Shown here in pieces: positions 1 through 12,978 of a DNA stretch of 64,000 nt. The notes under the pieces were generated by a model. That model was not told the DNA's origin, ran no database searches, and worked only from the letters and a program-made list of their open reading frames with translations. Position numbers and translations under genes: made by a program. Numbering within the stretch: the stretch's first letter is position 1; each line of letters starts with the position of its first letter. The DNA is from Microcebus murinus (taxonomy: Eukaryota > Chordata > Mammalia > Primates > Cheirogaleidae): contig NC_134104.1 of assembly GCF_040939455.1 (NCBI RefSeq), forward strand, positions 9,199,501-9,263,500, given 5' to 3'.

Positions 1-264
1 ATCATTCTCCTAAGTGAAGTATGTCAAGATTGGAAAACAAATACCACATGTACTCATTATTAAATTGGAACTAATCAATGAATACACACATGCACAGAGG
101 GAAGTAAAAATCAGTGGAAATCAAGAAGGGAAGGGTAAAAAAAACTAACTAATGGGCACAATGAACACTATATGGGTGATGGGCACACCTATAGCTGTCA
201 CTCAAGTATTACAAAAACAGTCCATATAACCAAAAGCATTTGTACTCCCCTAATATTTGAAATT
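1..264 (+). mobile_element. L1 3' end (3' UTR), left part outside window
   Basis: This is the tail of an L1 non-LTR retrotransposon. The wording (a 'gtgaagtat' block, 'catgtactcattat', 'tatgggtgatgggcaca', 'tttgtactcccctaatatt') parallels position by position the end of the L1 at 40480-40757. The body of the element lies left of the window, so size and subfamily cannot be judged. It ends in the AAT-rich tail at 265-291. Confidence 0.75.
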
Positions 265-291
265 AAATAATAATAATAATAAAATAAAAAG
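265..291 (+). repeat. (AAT)n / A-rich tail of the L1
   Basis: Short run of AAT units followed by AAAATAAAAA directly after the L1 3' UTR. It probably grew out of the original poly(A) tail. Confidence 0.7.
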
Positions 292-2190
292 AAGAGGGCA
301 GGCAGAGACTTTGAACACTTTGTAAACGGAAACAAGAAAATAAATTTGCAAAGGAGAATGAGAGGCAGGGGTCCAAGACAAAGAAGGGCGGGCTGGACTG
401 TTCTGAGCTCAGGACAAATGAAGTCACTTTCAAGAGCAGGAGTTGACCAATAGTGGGACAAAGGATGGCTTTGCAAAGCTGAGGAGAAAATGTCACGGAG
501 GGTTCCATGCAAATGATGCCTGAAAATGGGCCCTGGGGGTTGGCAAGAATAACGCTACAGGTGGCCCTTCAGAAGGTGCCTTTAGTGGCATGCTGGGGGA
601 GGGATCCAAGGCAGGAAGGCATTTGGATTTGCTTGGAAAATGTGGAAACAACAACAACAACAAAAAGGAAAATAACTTGAGGGTGTGAATAGATACAAAC
701 ACATACAGAGACATTCACATATATATTAATAATATATCTCAAATACACATATAACGTGGAGAAGATCAATGGTGACTATGAGTTGAATGCAAGGAGCCAG
801 TAGAAGCATCAGATGTGGAAGGGAGAGACGGGGTGAGAGGAAGTAATGGCTGGGAAAAGGCCCAAAAGAGATGGGAGGGCTAACGTCAGTGACCCAGACA
901 AAGGGTTATCAGCTAAAATGATATGTCTTATGGAGGAAGAGAGGGGAGGGAAGGGTGACCAAGATCAATTTAGAGGTGGAGGAAAAAGCAAATGAGGGAT
1001 TTGTCTTTGATACCCTCTAGTTTTTGTTAAAGAGGAGCATGAGGTCATCTGAGGAGCACCCAGCCAGGGAGAGTGGGCTGGGGCCTGCAGAGGGGAGTGT
1101 GGGGCAGATGTAGCAATGGGTGCACGGCAGTCTGCCTTTTGCTTATTCCTGGCAAAACCAGCAAGGCAGAACTCCCTTCTCCTACGATTCCTACTCCACT
1201 TTTTTCTGTTAAAAAAGTAAGGAGTGAAGGAAGGTAGAGAAGGGGAAGATTAAGGATGAGACACAGGTATTTGTACACGTGTAGAATCTGTGTTCTAGAT
1301 GAATTGGGGACCCCCCCCACATACCCCGATCCCCCTGCAGTGAGAAAGCGATAGGATATAGCTTTGCTTCCTGAAGTGCTGTGTTAGGCTATGCCAAAGC
1401 TTTTGTGTGTTACACATTCTAAACTTATCATAGCTAGATTTGCATGTGGGCTGAAACTAGAAGGAAAGCTGCACAATGAAATGGAAATGATCATTATTTA
1501 GGTAAGTTCTTTTCTATAGTTATGTACTGTATACAATGCTGCTGGCTCTACAGTTTTTTAAACATAGAGCACACTTTAAACATTGGCTTTTCAATTATAA
1601 TGTTTGCTGTCTTTTTCTGAGCACTTGAAGTCTAGTTTTCACATGTGCTTTCAGACACTTGTGGGTCTCATAGTAGCACAGTGACTCTATTCTATTAGTA
1701 CTGAGCTAATTCTGTAGAGGCTTTTGACTCAACTACTCATGACCTATTCCAGGAAATGCATTACGAAGGAGCCAGCAGATAACAAATCTCCAACTTAGGA
1801 AGAATTGTTTCTGGAAACTGCAGGGCACGAGATAAGGTTTATTCTATGGGAGCTGACTTTATCCAACCCCACAGTCGGGTGATGTAGTGGACTCTGAGTA
1901 AGCTTTGTACACAGAACTGATAAACTCTGCACTAAATTAATTAAGAATTCTATTTCTTTAATAGCTTGCCTTCAAAGACCAATGACTAACACCACAATCT
2001 ATTATGCATACAACAAAAAAAATGGGGCTATGTAAATTTTATAATGGGAGCTCTAGGGTCATATTAAATCATCTCCAGATTTACTGATATTTCTGATATC
2101 CAAGCTACACTATATGGAATTACTGGATTCCAGAGATCTAAGGATTTTCTCCTAGGCAGAACAGTAAAGCTTACCAATGAGATTAGAGTT
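292..2190. other. Anonymous sequence, no supported gene
   Basis: Nothing recognisable apart from a short CAA run near 643-665, an AT-rich patch near 715-755 and a C-run at 1311-1319. The open frames here are short, overlap on both strands and carry no domain signal. Confidence 0.6.
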
Positions 2191-2194
2191 CACA

Positions 2195-2400
2195 AGATGT
2201 TTTAACAAAAGTTGTGCCATTCGAATCTCACAATGTCCCGGGAAGATGATATGACTGGTCCCAATTTACAGATGCAGTGGCTGCTTCGGTAAGATTGCAT
2301 GTCCTGTTTAACAAAACCCAGCTACTAAAAGGAATGCTGGGATTTGAATTCAAGACTTTCACTGACACTCACAGAGGCTGTGCAACTACACTGCTAGTTA
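2195..2400 (-). mobile_element. MIR SINE
   Basis: Read on the minus strand this is a degraded MIR: the segment corresponding to 'ttcaaatcc..gc' is visible as 'ggatttgaattcaagact', and the 'ccatctgtaaa' segment as 'tttacagatgcagtgg'. MIRs are ancient tRNA-derived SINEs mobilised by L2. Edges are approximate. Confidence 0.6.
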
Positions 2401-2880
2401 CTAAGGAAACCGGAACGAAATCTGGACCCAAGACCCTAACTAGAGCTACCCCACCATGTGTTTTGGAGTAGAGAACAGGATTAAAGTTGGAGTTTGTAAG
2501 TGTCCTTCCACACTTGTGACTTATTCATCTTTCTGTATCTATGTGAAAAGCATGCATCCACAGAGAGGCCAGGGAAGGATGAGTGCACACCTATCATAGG
2601 ACAGGAATGACGGTCCTATGCCATCAGTCCTCTCCCGGACCCGCCCCTCAGCTCTGCTTCCCACACTAGGTATTAAGGGCTTATTACCATCTCACCTCCT
2701 GAGTGTAATAGACTTTTTTGGCAGAACTCTGGATAATACACACTTTTCATTCTGTTCCCACATTATTCTTCCATGGATCAGAGTGAGCCCCAGATCCAGG
2801 AATGGAAGGTAACCTCAAAGTTGAAGCCTCTCTTGCTTAGAAGCTGTATTAATGCCATCATTGCACTTGTGTGCATCACT
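2401..2880. other. Anonymous sequence
   Basis: No repeat family or gene recognised. Open frames are 60-100 codons, without motifs or splice context. Confidence 0.5.
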
Positions 2881-2889
2881 CTGAGGACT

Positions 2890-3180
2890 CTCAGGTTGTT
2901 CCCAGAGTTTGCAATTAGAAAACAATGCCACAGTGAAAATCCTTGCCTGTGTCTGGTGGTGCGGATGCCCTGGCACTTCTCTATGCTATGTCCCTGTAGG
3001 TGGAGTGGCTCAGTCGAAAGGTATTGGAATCTTCAATTTAACAAGAGAATTGGCAAATTGCTCTAAATCCTGGTTGTACTAAACTATAGCCCAGTCGCAC
3101 CAGAACTGCCCAAAACTTCTTCTGGTTTCCCATCACTGTTGCCATCATTATTGTCTCATAAACCTTTCTTCACTGCTTCC
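2890..3180 (-). mobile_element. Ancient L1M fragment
   Basis: Wording resembling the minus strand of old L1 3' regions ('acaatgccacagtgaaaatccttg', then 'ggtattggaatct...aattggcaaattgctct', equivalent to the 'atgctgcaatgaacatcc ... gccaaattgccctcc' text). It probably continues at 3425-3600 beyond the MIR. Strongly diverged. Confidence 0.45.
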
Positions 3181-3184
3181 TCTG

Positions 3185-3375
3185 GCAGGCCCTGTGCTAA
3201 GCCCTTTTCATGCATTAACTCAATTAATTCTTGCAACAATCCTAGGCAAAAACCACAACATTTTACAGATAAGAATATTGAGGCACACGAAGTTTATATT
3301 ATTTGCTCAAGGCCATGAAGTTTGTGAGTGGAGCTGGAATGAGATGTCCGGCCTCTTAACCATGACTATAGGTAA
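3185..3375 (-). mobile_element. MIR SINE
   Basis: Clear minus-strand MIR: 'ccctgtgctaagccctttt', 'attaactcaattaattcttgcaacaatcct', 'ttttacagataagaatattgaggcaca', 'ttgctcaaggccatgaa' follow the family order. Confidence 0.75.
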
Positions 3376-3424
3376 ACAGCTTCTCTCAACATTTTCTATT
3401 AAAAGAATTTTAAATTTTCGATAA

Positions 3425-3600
3425 AAAGATGGGTGTAAAATGGTCTTATGTTGTTTTAATTTGTATATACTTGATTTCTAGTATATCAATAAATGAGGGT
3501 GAGCATCTTTTGCATGTTTGTAATCTACCCATATTTACTCTTTTGTGAATTTCTTGTTAAAAGTTTCCTACTATTTGTCTTTTTCTTACTGATTTTGGAT
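3425..3600 (-). mobile_element. Ancient L1M fragment
   Basis: Minus-strand L1 text: 'tgttttaatttg', 'gagggtgagcatcttttgcatgtttgtaatc', 'tttgtgaatttcttgttaaaag'. Likely the continuation of 2890-3180. Confidence 0.6.
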
Positions 3601-3607
3601 AGTGTGT

Positions 3608-4170
3608 CTGATACCATATTGCTTTATAATAAATTATCCCAAGCATAGCAGCTTCAAATGACACCAGTGACTTTATTATTATAATGTCTCTCATGGTCCT
3701 GTGGGTTGACTGGACTCAAACAGGCTGCTCACATGGGGTCTTCTATGCAGTTGCAGTCAGATGGCCCCTGGGGCTGGAGTCAGGGGAAAGTTCATGCACT
3801 CATGTATCTGGTAGCTATTGCTGTGGTTGGTTGGGGCCCCAGCTAGGGCTGTCAGCTGGGAGATTTAAACATGGCCTCCGCATGTGGCCTGGGCTTCCTT
3901 GCAATATGGTGGCGGGGTTGCAAGAGTGAGCCTCACAAAAGATCAAAGCAGAAGTGCGTTATTATTTTTATAACTCAGCCTCAGGACTCACATAGCTGTG
4001 CTTTCCATGTACTCCATTGGTCAATGCAGATTGGAAGTTTCATCCAGGATTAAAGGTAGGGGACACAAACTTTGTCATTCTGTGGGAGGAGGGTCAACTT
4101 CACGTTGCAAGAAGGACATATGAAATGAGATGGAATGTATCATGGCAGCCATCTTTGGGAAATTCTCTCA
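3608..4170 (-). mobile_element. Ancient ERV LTR (MaLR/ERVL-like), antisense
   Basis: The segment opens with 'accatattgctttataataaattatccc', the common antisense end of old mammalian LTRs, followed by the expected 'tttattattataatgtctc' and G/C-rich 'ggttgcaagagtgagcctcac' blocks and closing near 'gcagccatctttgg'. No viral coding sequence is present. The exact subfamily is not determined. Confidence 0.5.
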
Positions 4171-4202
4171 GCCATAGAATTTTTTGTGTTTTGTTTTGCT
4201 TT

Positions 4203-4490
<288 letters not shown>

Positions 4491-4617
4491 AAGTTTTTAA
4501 TGGCCTATCGCAATACATGAAAGTTTTAATTACAGTAGAGTTAATTGTATCAATTGTTTTCCTTTTCTGGTTTTCTAAAGCATCATTACCTTATCCTGCG
4601 GTTTTAGTCATACATAA

Positions 4618-4712
4618 TTTATATATATAAAGATATATATGTGTGTATATGAAAATATGTGTGGTTTTGTGTGTGCATATATATGAGAATATCTATATAT
4701 GCATATAAATAT
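4618..4712. repeat. TA/TG-rich low-complexity repeat
   Basis: Degenerate mixture of TATATA and TGTGTATATG words about 95 bp long. Confidence 0.7.
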
Positions 4713-4849
4713 CTTTATATTTAGGACTTTAATTTATGTGGAGCATATTTCTATATACAGTGCCAGATGGGCACTGTTAGTTTTCTCTCTGTCCATATAG
4801 ACAGTTAGCTATTGAAACTTGTGGCATTTATTATATTTTTTCTTTTATT

Positions 4850-6110
4850 AAATTTACTTTACATACTTCTATTCAGTTGAGTTTTCTTTATTTCCTGATT
4901 AGTACCCCATTTTCCTCTTTTCTTGCTTTGGGAAGCATGTATTTTATTTCCATTTTTTGTGGTTAGCCTCATGTGTTTTTAACAAGTAAATGCAATTTAA
5001 CAAAGCCTAAATTTTATCTGCATTTCTATCCTTCTCTCCCCAAACATAAACCTTAGAAGGTTATAACTATAAAAATCCCAAATAGTCTATGTTGTTATGG
5101 GCTAATATTTTATTTTTTTCTGCTTTCATACAAATAAAAATTTGTCACTATTGTCATTCTTTTTATAGACCATGCTTATGATTGGTAACTGTATGTTTAC
5201 AAATGCCTTTGCCCTCTATTTTTTTGTATCCCACCACATCATTCTAAATTCAATATCTTCTTTCATGAAAATCATGCTTTTATATTATTTCAGTGGAGAG
5301 CTAGGCACATAAACTCTTGCAATTTTTTTGTCTGCAAATATCCCTTAGCCATTTGAAGACATTGCTCTATTTTCTTTTTATCTCTTTTCTTGCTAATAAT
5401 TTCTTCACAAACTAACTGCTGTTAGTTTGTAGATATTTTGTTTGTATGTTTAAGACATATAGTTTCTTTATCTTTGATGTTCTCTGTATAATCTAAGTGT
5501 GAATATCTTTTTCATTCATCTTGGAATTCCTTAATAATTCATTGAATCTAAGAACTCCTGTCTTTTATCAATTCTGAAAAATTCTTACTATTATCTCTTC
5601 AGATATTATTTCTCCTACATTCTATTTTGTCCTTCTGGAATTCCTATTCACTTCATGCTAGCTGTTCTTATTGTATTTACCACATCTCTTAATTCATCCA
5701 TTTTTAATCTTGTTATCTCTTTGATCCATTCTGTATAACTTCCTCAGCATTGACTTTCAGTTCCCTAATTCTTTCTTCAGCTTTATCCAATTTGTTGATT
5801 AACTCATTCATTAAGTTTTCATTTTAATATATTATTTTATAATTTCTAGAAGTTCTATTGGGTTCTTGTGAAATTTGTAGTTTTTTCTCCATGGAAACTT
5901 ATTTTTATCTACAAGCTTTATCCTTTTTTCATATATTTATTTTAACATGTTAAATTGACTGTTATTTTCAGATATTTTTTTCCTGATGTCTTTAAGTGTC
6001 AAATATCTCTGGGTTTTGAGTTTATGTGTAATGGAACATTTGTTAGTGTATTTTAATATTCTTTACTGTGTACTTATTTTCAGTGAGAATTTTATCTTTC
6101 GTGGCCTGGG
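4850..6110 (-). mobile_element. Ancient L1M/HAL1-type element, 5'/ORF1 region
   Basis: On the minus strand this resembles the ORF1-side part of very old L1s. The plus strand carries 'ttggaattccttaataattcattgaatctaagaactcctgtc', 'attatctcttcagatattatttctcc', 'ccttctggaattcctattcac' and 'ctaattctttcttcagctttatccaatttgttg', in the usual order. Heavily AT-rich and broken; no frame survives. Confidence 0.5.
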
Positions 6111-6329
6111 TTAAGGAAGGTCTCTCTGAAGCATTTCTGCACTTGCTAATGTGGGCACTGCAGCAGCTCATCAGGTTGGGCAAACTTTGTGTTAAATTCT
6201 CATTCTGAGGGTATGTACTCCGCAGAGAGAATACAATGGCAGTCTCTCAACCTGTGCATCATGTTGGTTTAGAGGTTTCAAGTTTACATGGGGATCTTTT
6301 TTTTTCTCCATGAAGACCTCTGAGCATAG

Positions 6330-7465
6330 ATAATCTTTGCGATCTTGACTAACTGGGAAGGGGAGAATTGGGGTGAGGTCATTTGAGAATTCTGGGTTTA
6401 TGCAAATGTCTCAGTGCCAACATCCTACCCAGAGTGGACCAAAAACCCGGTCTCCAAGCTCCTGGGAGTCTCACTTCCCAAGCTGTTAGAATCTCCCTTC
6501 TCCCAAAGCTTATTCTCTTTTTCCCTCCCCAGGCTGGTCTGTTTCATTTCCAGTGCTTACAGACACTGCTTTCAGTTCCCTTGTCATTTCTGGAACCTGC
6601 GATCACACTTTCTTTCTTGTGTACAGTTATATTTTTAACTGTTTAAAAAATTACTTCATCCAGCATTGTTATTGCCTTATAGTGTTAGGGCTTCCTTATT
6701 GGCTTGGTCTACTGTGCTGCCTGGAAGTATCCGAAGGATTCTAAAGCTAACCTTGAGTGAAGCTTGGGATTAAGGTTTTCTCCTGTTCTTGGGAGCTACC
6801 CACCCAGCTGAAAGGTTATTCTCTGGGTTCAAGTCACAGGATCACTTATAGGTATGTTAATACCTCTTTTAACTACCAACTTTCAGAGGTATCCAAAAGA
6901 GCCCTAACTTTCACTGCATGCTGTCCTCCAGGGCAAAGTTTTCCTCGAATGTGTTTGTGCAATAGCAACACCTTTGAAAAAATATTTTGTTTACATAAAT
7001 TTGGAAAACAATGGGTTAAACCAATTTAAGCAAGTTTCTTTACTGTGGGATTTCTCAGAAAAGAGGAGCGAGGTAACTGCCTCTAGCATCACTCTTGAAT
7101 ATATTATAAAAGGAAGTGGGAAAGGGTCACATCTAAGCATGCACAGTGGATGGGATCATGAGTCAAGTGCTGGAAGGTCAGAGCATCTCTGAATCCAACA
7201 GCAGAAAGAAGGAGCAGAGACTGCTTTTAGGGCTGCCTCATTGGTTTTGTTCCAAACATGTGCCTATTTTTCTATGATAGACTCTCTTTAATTTAGATAT
7301 AATGTAAGGAAAGCACTCCTATCAGTCACATGATAGTGACTTATTGACTTACTAACATAATCAACCCACCTTTTAAATTTTGGATTCATCTCAGGCCAGA
7401 TATCCTATGAGAGAAGAGATGCAAAATAAACGTTTCCTGTTGCAATTGTCTGGATGATCTCGTTT
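6330..7465. other. Anonymous sequence
   Basis: No gene or clear repeat. The 6383-6646 and 6757-7029 frames lack recognisable domains and I do not call them. Confidence 0.5.
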
Positions 7466-7469
7466 ATGA

Positions 7470-7620
7470 TCATAGCGGAGGCTTATTGAGCACTGACCAC
7501 CATCCAGATACAGGGCTCCTCCTCACTTTGCAGGGTTTGTAAACCACACAATGCCTTTGTGATTTTGGTTCTGCAGTTGGCCCCATCTTACAGATGGTAA
7601 AACTGAGACGCAATGATAAC
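7470..7620 (-). mobile_element. MIR SINE fragment
   Basis: Minus-strand MIR: 'ttattgagcactgaccaccatccagatacagggctc' and 'ccatcttacagatggtaaaactgagacgca'. Confidence 0.65.
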
Positions 7621-7839
7621 AGGAACCACTTCTCTCTCTACTGCTTCATTTCAATTGATTTTTCACTATGTAAATAAAGTTTTAACAAGATAAATGCTGG
7701 CTTGCTAGGCTTTGAATCTAATTTTCGGTATCTGTCTTGGGTAGGGAACAAGATGGTAGCTGTCATCTAATCACAGTTGGTTAGTAAGGCACCAACTCCT
7801 CTGAGGGTTAGATGTCCTAGGCAATAGACTTTGGGCTGC

Positions 7840-8025
7840 CCCATGGGGGTGGGTAAACCACTTCACCTTCTTAGGTCCATTTTCTTCATCTATTAAACAG
7901 ATTCATAATATCAGGCATGTCTACCTCATAGGACTGTCACGGTCATTAAGTGAAATAATACGCGTAGAAGCTCACTGTAAACTGTAAAGTGCTATGCAAA
8001 ATGCAAGACACTATTATTGTTAACG
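7840..8025 (+). mobile_element. MIR SINE
   Basis: Plus-strand MIR 3' half: 'cttaggtccattttcttcatctattaaacag', 'tacctcataggactgtcacggtcattaagtgaaataatacg', 'aaagtgctatgcaaaatgcaag'. Confidence 0.75.
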
Positions 8026-8745
8026 GAGCACAGGTTTGTTTTTCTTTCACTTCTGATGCTAATTTGCAGTGACAGCCATGGTCTAGGGGAGGACAGTGGG
8101 CCAGTGAAAGGGGCCGCTGGCTCTCCGGTGGTCTGGGGTCTTGGAGGTGATGGAATATTCCGCCCCCCTTCAGTCTCAGGATCTCTACTGGGAGCTATCT
8201 TCAAGGAAGTTGTTGTAGCCTGGATTTGCTGGTTAAGCTTGTAAAGTAAATATTAATATCTTTTATTCCGAAATGTTTTGATGAGAATTTGTGTGTCAAC
8301 GGAAAGGTATGCTTCAAGGAATGTTACTATTTTTATTTTTCTTCTACCAGACAGTCTCAAGATTCTTTACAATTAAAAAAAAAATATTTCTGAAGAAGCA
8401 TATTGTGCTTAGCTCTATTTATAAAAGGCGACCCAAACAAGTCTGCTTGTCCTAAATCAGCTTAAACCACTCGGGTAATAAACATTTCTGTATTTGTTTT
8501 TGGAGCCCATCTGAGTCTCCAAATGTGTTTGATTTAGGCTTAGTTCCCTTGGAACAAATGATGGCTGCATTTCCTTTTCCTTCTACCACTATCATGTTTT
8601 TCCAAGAACACCAGCTCCCCGGCAAAGGCTTCCCAGCCCCCAGTACCAGCTTGCTCACTTCTCTGGGAAGTGCCATGTCCCACATTTGCAAAGCAGAGGG
8701 GGAGATCTGGAGTTCTGAGAAAAGGCAAATTCTTCCCTGGTAGTG
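8026..8745. other. Anonymous sequence
   Basis: No repeat or gene recognised. Overlapping 70-80 codon frames on both strands look like chance. Confidence 0.5.
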
Positions 8746-8751
8746 CTGGTG

Positions 8752-8890
8752 GATTCATTCACACCCAGACATTCAGCAAATACATATTCAGTGCTCACCA
8801 CCCTCAGTCAGCCCTGAATGAGACATGCATGGTCTTTGATGTTACAGGACCTTCTATTTCAGTAAGAAGGAGGATGCTAAGCAGACAATC
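8752..8890 (+). mobile_element. L2 LINE fragment
   Basis: 'attcattcacacccagacattcagcaaatacatattcagtgctcaccacc' followed by 'agtaagaaggaggatgctaagcagacaat' matches the L2 3' wording ('...caacaaatatttattgagc...'). Confidence 0.5.
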
Positions 8891-8999
8891 ACCCACATTA
8901 TTTACTTCTTTATTCAGAAACTTTCCTGTGCACATTTGCAGTTTCCAAATGGAAGACGTGACCGAATTATTTGTTGTAGGTCTTCTCATGGGAGTTAGT

Positions 9000-9860
9000 G
9001 TGTGAGCAAAAAAGGTCATTTGCTATTTGTAGAGTTAATCTACTGGTAGAGGTCAGAAGACTTGCAGCTATTTCATAGGGAGAAGAGTAAGTAAGCTAAA
9101 TTATGTCTGAGATCGGAGAAGGGAACTGGAAGTGGAAGTATTTGTATTTTTCTATTGAGAGTCAGGTAAAAAAGAATTGAGTTTAAGTTTTAGAAAAGAT
9201 TGACTTAGACCTCTGGTTGGAATATCTAGCAATTGTGGGAAATTTTAGATCTCATCAAGGGAGGTGTTGAGAACAACACTGCCCAGAAAGATCACAGGGT
9301 TTGGAGGCAGAGTGTCACTCAGGGTAGGCAGCTGGGTGCCAACCCCTGGTTCTCTGACTTTTTTGGGCATTCTTCTCAGTTCCCGCTGTTGCACCATTAG
9401 AACACGTTTAAATATATGTCTTGAGCTTCATCTAGTTGCGACACTCATTTCCTTTAACATTTTACCGCAGCTGAATCTTGTGTTTGTCTTTCTTAGAAAT
9501 ATTTGATTTTTTCACAACATTTTCCATTTTTATCTATTATGAGCTATCTCTTCCTGTCATAGCCGGAAACATGATACCAGGATTAGGCAACTATCCAGTC
9601 TCTTTCTCTGGAGTAAAATCTGGAACAGAGTAATTCCAACCCGTCTGGTATCTCTGCAACATTTTCTTCTTTTCTCTGCTGTCACTTTCTAATTGTATGG
9701 GGGAAAAAATCATTCATTCATTTTTAAAACTAATATGTTTATTTGAAGTCTTCTTTGCATTGCGTCCATTCTTCTAGATCTTTATGGGGTGACAAACCAC
9801 ACACATGATCACATTTTTAGCTTTAATTTCTGCCTTGTTAGTTTGGTATCCTTTAACTTT
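9000..9860. other. Anonymous sequence (possible MIR trace at 9285-9460)
   Basis: Weak MIR-like words ('agggtttggaggcagagtgtcactc', 'gttctctgactttttt') without enough order to be called. Nothing else seen. Confidence 0.4.
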
Positions 9861-9866
9861 TCTTTG

Positions 9867-9885
9867 TTTTTTTTTTTTTTTTTTT
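9867..9885. repeat. (T)19 homopolymer
   Basis: Nineteen uninterrupted T followed by a G-rich word. It might be the antisense tail of an unrecognised retrocopy. Confidence 0.8.
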
Positions 9886-11975
9886 GGAGGGGTGGGGTAT
9901 AGTTACCAGCTTTGTTTTTCAAAGCTGTTTATTTCAGTAACGTTAATTTTATGTTTAAAGCAGTAAATAAAAGAAATAATAAATTTTGATTTTATTTTTA
10001 AGAGTCTGAAGAGTATAATGATTTGTCTGAAGAGTGAGAAATCAAACCAAAGGGAAATGTTTCCTGAAGCCACATACAACAGGAGTCCTTCCTAAAGAAG
10101 AAAGGCTTGCACTGGGCACTTTTTAAATTTTGTTTTCCCAGAAAGCAGCAAACAAGACCAGTGCTTTGGAAAGTGTGCATTTAGGACAGTACAGCTATTG
10201 TCACATCCCTGGTGCTAAGGCAGTGACTAAGACGGAGAACTTGGGTGTTCATCACATGTCTCTTAAATCATCCAGTGGCCCAACTTCCTCAAAGAGTTTG
10301 GGAAATGCTCTTTGCTTCAGAAATAAAAACAACTGAGCCCGGCCTGCATATGAAAAGTCCATCCGTTGCATTTTCTTTGACCCCCTGGTGCCTCTAACTT
10401 GTAAGGCTCCTAATATGTAGAGGAGGTTTTTGAGCTACTCATATGCGGGATGGCTTTTGATAACCAGCCATTCAGTTTGAGAGTCACTAAGTGAAGCATA
10501 GATCTCATTCTACTTTACCATTTTCAGTGCAGTGTATCCTGGCAATACAAGTTAAGAAAAAACAAAATACTTCTAGAAGTTTTTGGAAGGAAATCGTCTT
10601 TGGGGAAACAATATAAAAATAAATCTCTCTTTATACTGTATTTATTTGTTTCAGTTACATTTCCAGAGTTTTACTAGAGTAAATATATTGTGTCACATTT
10701 CCATTGTATACTACTCTTTACAGATATTATAAACATCTAAAGAAAAAAAGTCTTAATTTGCATTTGATAAGTAACTTGAATTTATATATATATGAATATG
10801 GTTGTAATTCTTAGGTAAACCATTACATTTGAATTGTTCTTTTCTTGAAACCCTGGTTGTAGAGAAGTAAGAAAAGTATTTTATATGTGCTGGAATTCTT
10901 ATATCAAAGTCACAGACTACAATTTTGGAAATACGAATTATTATACTTAATTTCTTCTTCATGATCTAAAAATTTCAGGGTTTTCTGCTGTATAATTCTA
11001 GGAACTAACATTGCAAAACAGATGTTAGGGAGATTTTGGTATATGAAGTTTACCATTAATTTTGGGATCTTTTACATTTCCAGAAAGCTTGGCCATCGTG
11101 TATTTTTTTTTATGAGAAAATAACGTCATGGACTTTTGGGTGATAATTATCCCGACACAAAGAAACAAGCCTGGGTCCTCTTACCAATCCAGATGGCAGG
11201 TAGACATTTTTTGCAAGAAATAAGAAGTCAGTTTTAACCACCTGCACATCTTCAGAAGTTGTGAAATGCTAGAACCCATAAAAACTGACTTCCCATCCTC
11301 GTTTCTAGGAAATGTTTTCGTTCTCAACAGAATAAGACTTTATGATCTCAGCCTCTCTCTCTTCCACTTTCTCTTCCCCAACTGTCTTTTCCCTCTGAAA
11401 AAGTCCGCTGGATTCTGAAACTATGCAACTCTGCTCATGGTATATTTAGATGACTCCTTCTGCAACATTTATCACTATTCTGTTGTATGAGCCTTTAAAG
11501 TTCCACTTGGAAGTATAATGCTTACAGGTACTGCTGCAATGAGAGGACTTGGGGCTTTCCAACTTTCTTCCCCCATTGGTAGTTTAAAGGCAAAGAACAA
11601 AGAAAGCTGTGATGAGGGGAGATTATTAGCTCATCCTACCAAATGTTAGTGTTGAAGTATTTAATAACAATTGGGATGCAGAGAAAACATTGCTTCTCTG
11701 TGGGCATATCTGTCTGTTCGTTTCTTTTCCGGGACCTCCAGCCTTACACGTGTCTGGTACATAGCTAGGGGAGAAAAGGATGGGAAGGAATAAAAGGACA
11801 TTAAGGACTGGCTGTTGCAAGTACACTACAAGTCATTTAATTTACCAGAATAGTAGAGTTTCTCAATTCTGTTCACATGGGTGTTGGGGGAGCCATAGGA
11901 AATAAAATGAAAATGTTGATGTTAGAAAATCAGGCAGTTAGTTATTATCTTCTTGATGCTATACTTCTGTTTTGG
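9886..11975. other. Anonymous sequence
   Basis: About 2 kb in which I recognise no repeat family, gene or RNA. Confidence 0.5.
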
Positions 11976-11981
11976 GGGAAG

Positions 11982-12060
11982 AGAGAGAGAGAGAGAGAGA
12001 TGAGGGAAGGAAGGAGAGAGGGAGAGAGAGAGACAATGAATGGAAGAAAAAGAAGAGAAA
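11982..12060 (+). repeat. (GA)n-rich purine tract
   Basis: Perfect GA repeat grading into GGAAGG/AGAGGG purine-only sequence, about 80 bp. Confidence 0.85.
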
Positions 12061-12164
12061 GACAAAGGATGGGAGAATCAGAGAAGGAGGCAGGCTGTGA
12101 GAAGATTGAATCCTGTTTCATTTTAGGGACAGAAATTGCTTTCAAAATTATAGCAAAATATATA

Positions 12165-12215
12165 CACAGTTAATTAATTGACTTAATTAAATTAATTAAT
12201 TAAGGTTAATTAATA
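12165..12215. repeat. (TTAA)n self-complementary repeat
   Basis: Repeated TTAATTAA words interrupted by single changes. The tract is nearly its own reverse complement. Confidence 0.8.
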
Positions 12216-12449
12216 GATTTGAAAAGTATAGGGATAATAAGGTCTCAGTTCAGAGACTGCATATATGCTTTAGGGAAGAAAAGGGGGATGGATGTCCCTT
12301 CATGTGACCAGTGGACTGAGGCAACTAACAAGTGGCAATAATGGTTTCTTACATAGTGGGATGCAAAAAATCACTATTATGATTGTACATGGAATTGATG
12401 GGGTGGGGCATCAATACTCTATGAGTATCCTCTTATATGGTGTTGATGA

Positions 12450-12705
12450 GAGCTAATGTTTATTGAGCACCTAATATATACTGCATACTATGCACTTAAT
12501 ATCAACTGACTCATCTAACCCCCATAGTGTCCCTAGCCAGGTAGGTGCTAGAATTTTCTTTGATTTAAAGATGGTGAAGCAGAGGCACAGGATGCTCGTT
12601 AACTTACCCAGGGGTAGTCAGCTAATGGAAGCTGAGCCCAGATTCAAACCCAAGCAGTCAGGCTGTGGAGCTGAGTCCTGTCCACCCAGCTATGCTGCCA
12701 TGAAG
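12450..12705 (-). mobile_element. MIR SINE, near full length
   Basis: Minus-strand MIR: 'tttattgagcacctaatatatactgc', 'gaagcagaggcacaggatgctcgttaacttaccca', 'agtcagctaatggaagctgagcccagattcaaaccc', 'gagctgagtcctgtccaccca'. Confidence 0.8.
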
Positions 12706-12978
12706 TCTGATTTCTCATCTCAGTTTTGTTATTTGGAGGAAGCCAAGACTTTTATTGTCCTTGACAACAGTTTTTTATTTGCATCAAAACATGACCTTAT
12801 GTCTGAGAAGAAGTAATTTTAAGGGGACTTCAGGTACCCGTGTCAAGACATTGCCGCCTTTTAAGAGAAAAGCAGCTCGTGTCTTTAGTGGGTAACAAAT
12901 GGAAAATTGGCCTTGCTGTTTTAGGTCAGAAGAGAGGACTTGTAGAAAGGTGTCTGAGATAGAAAGACTATGTTCTAA

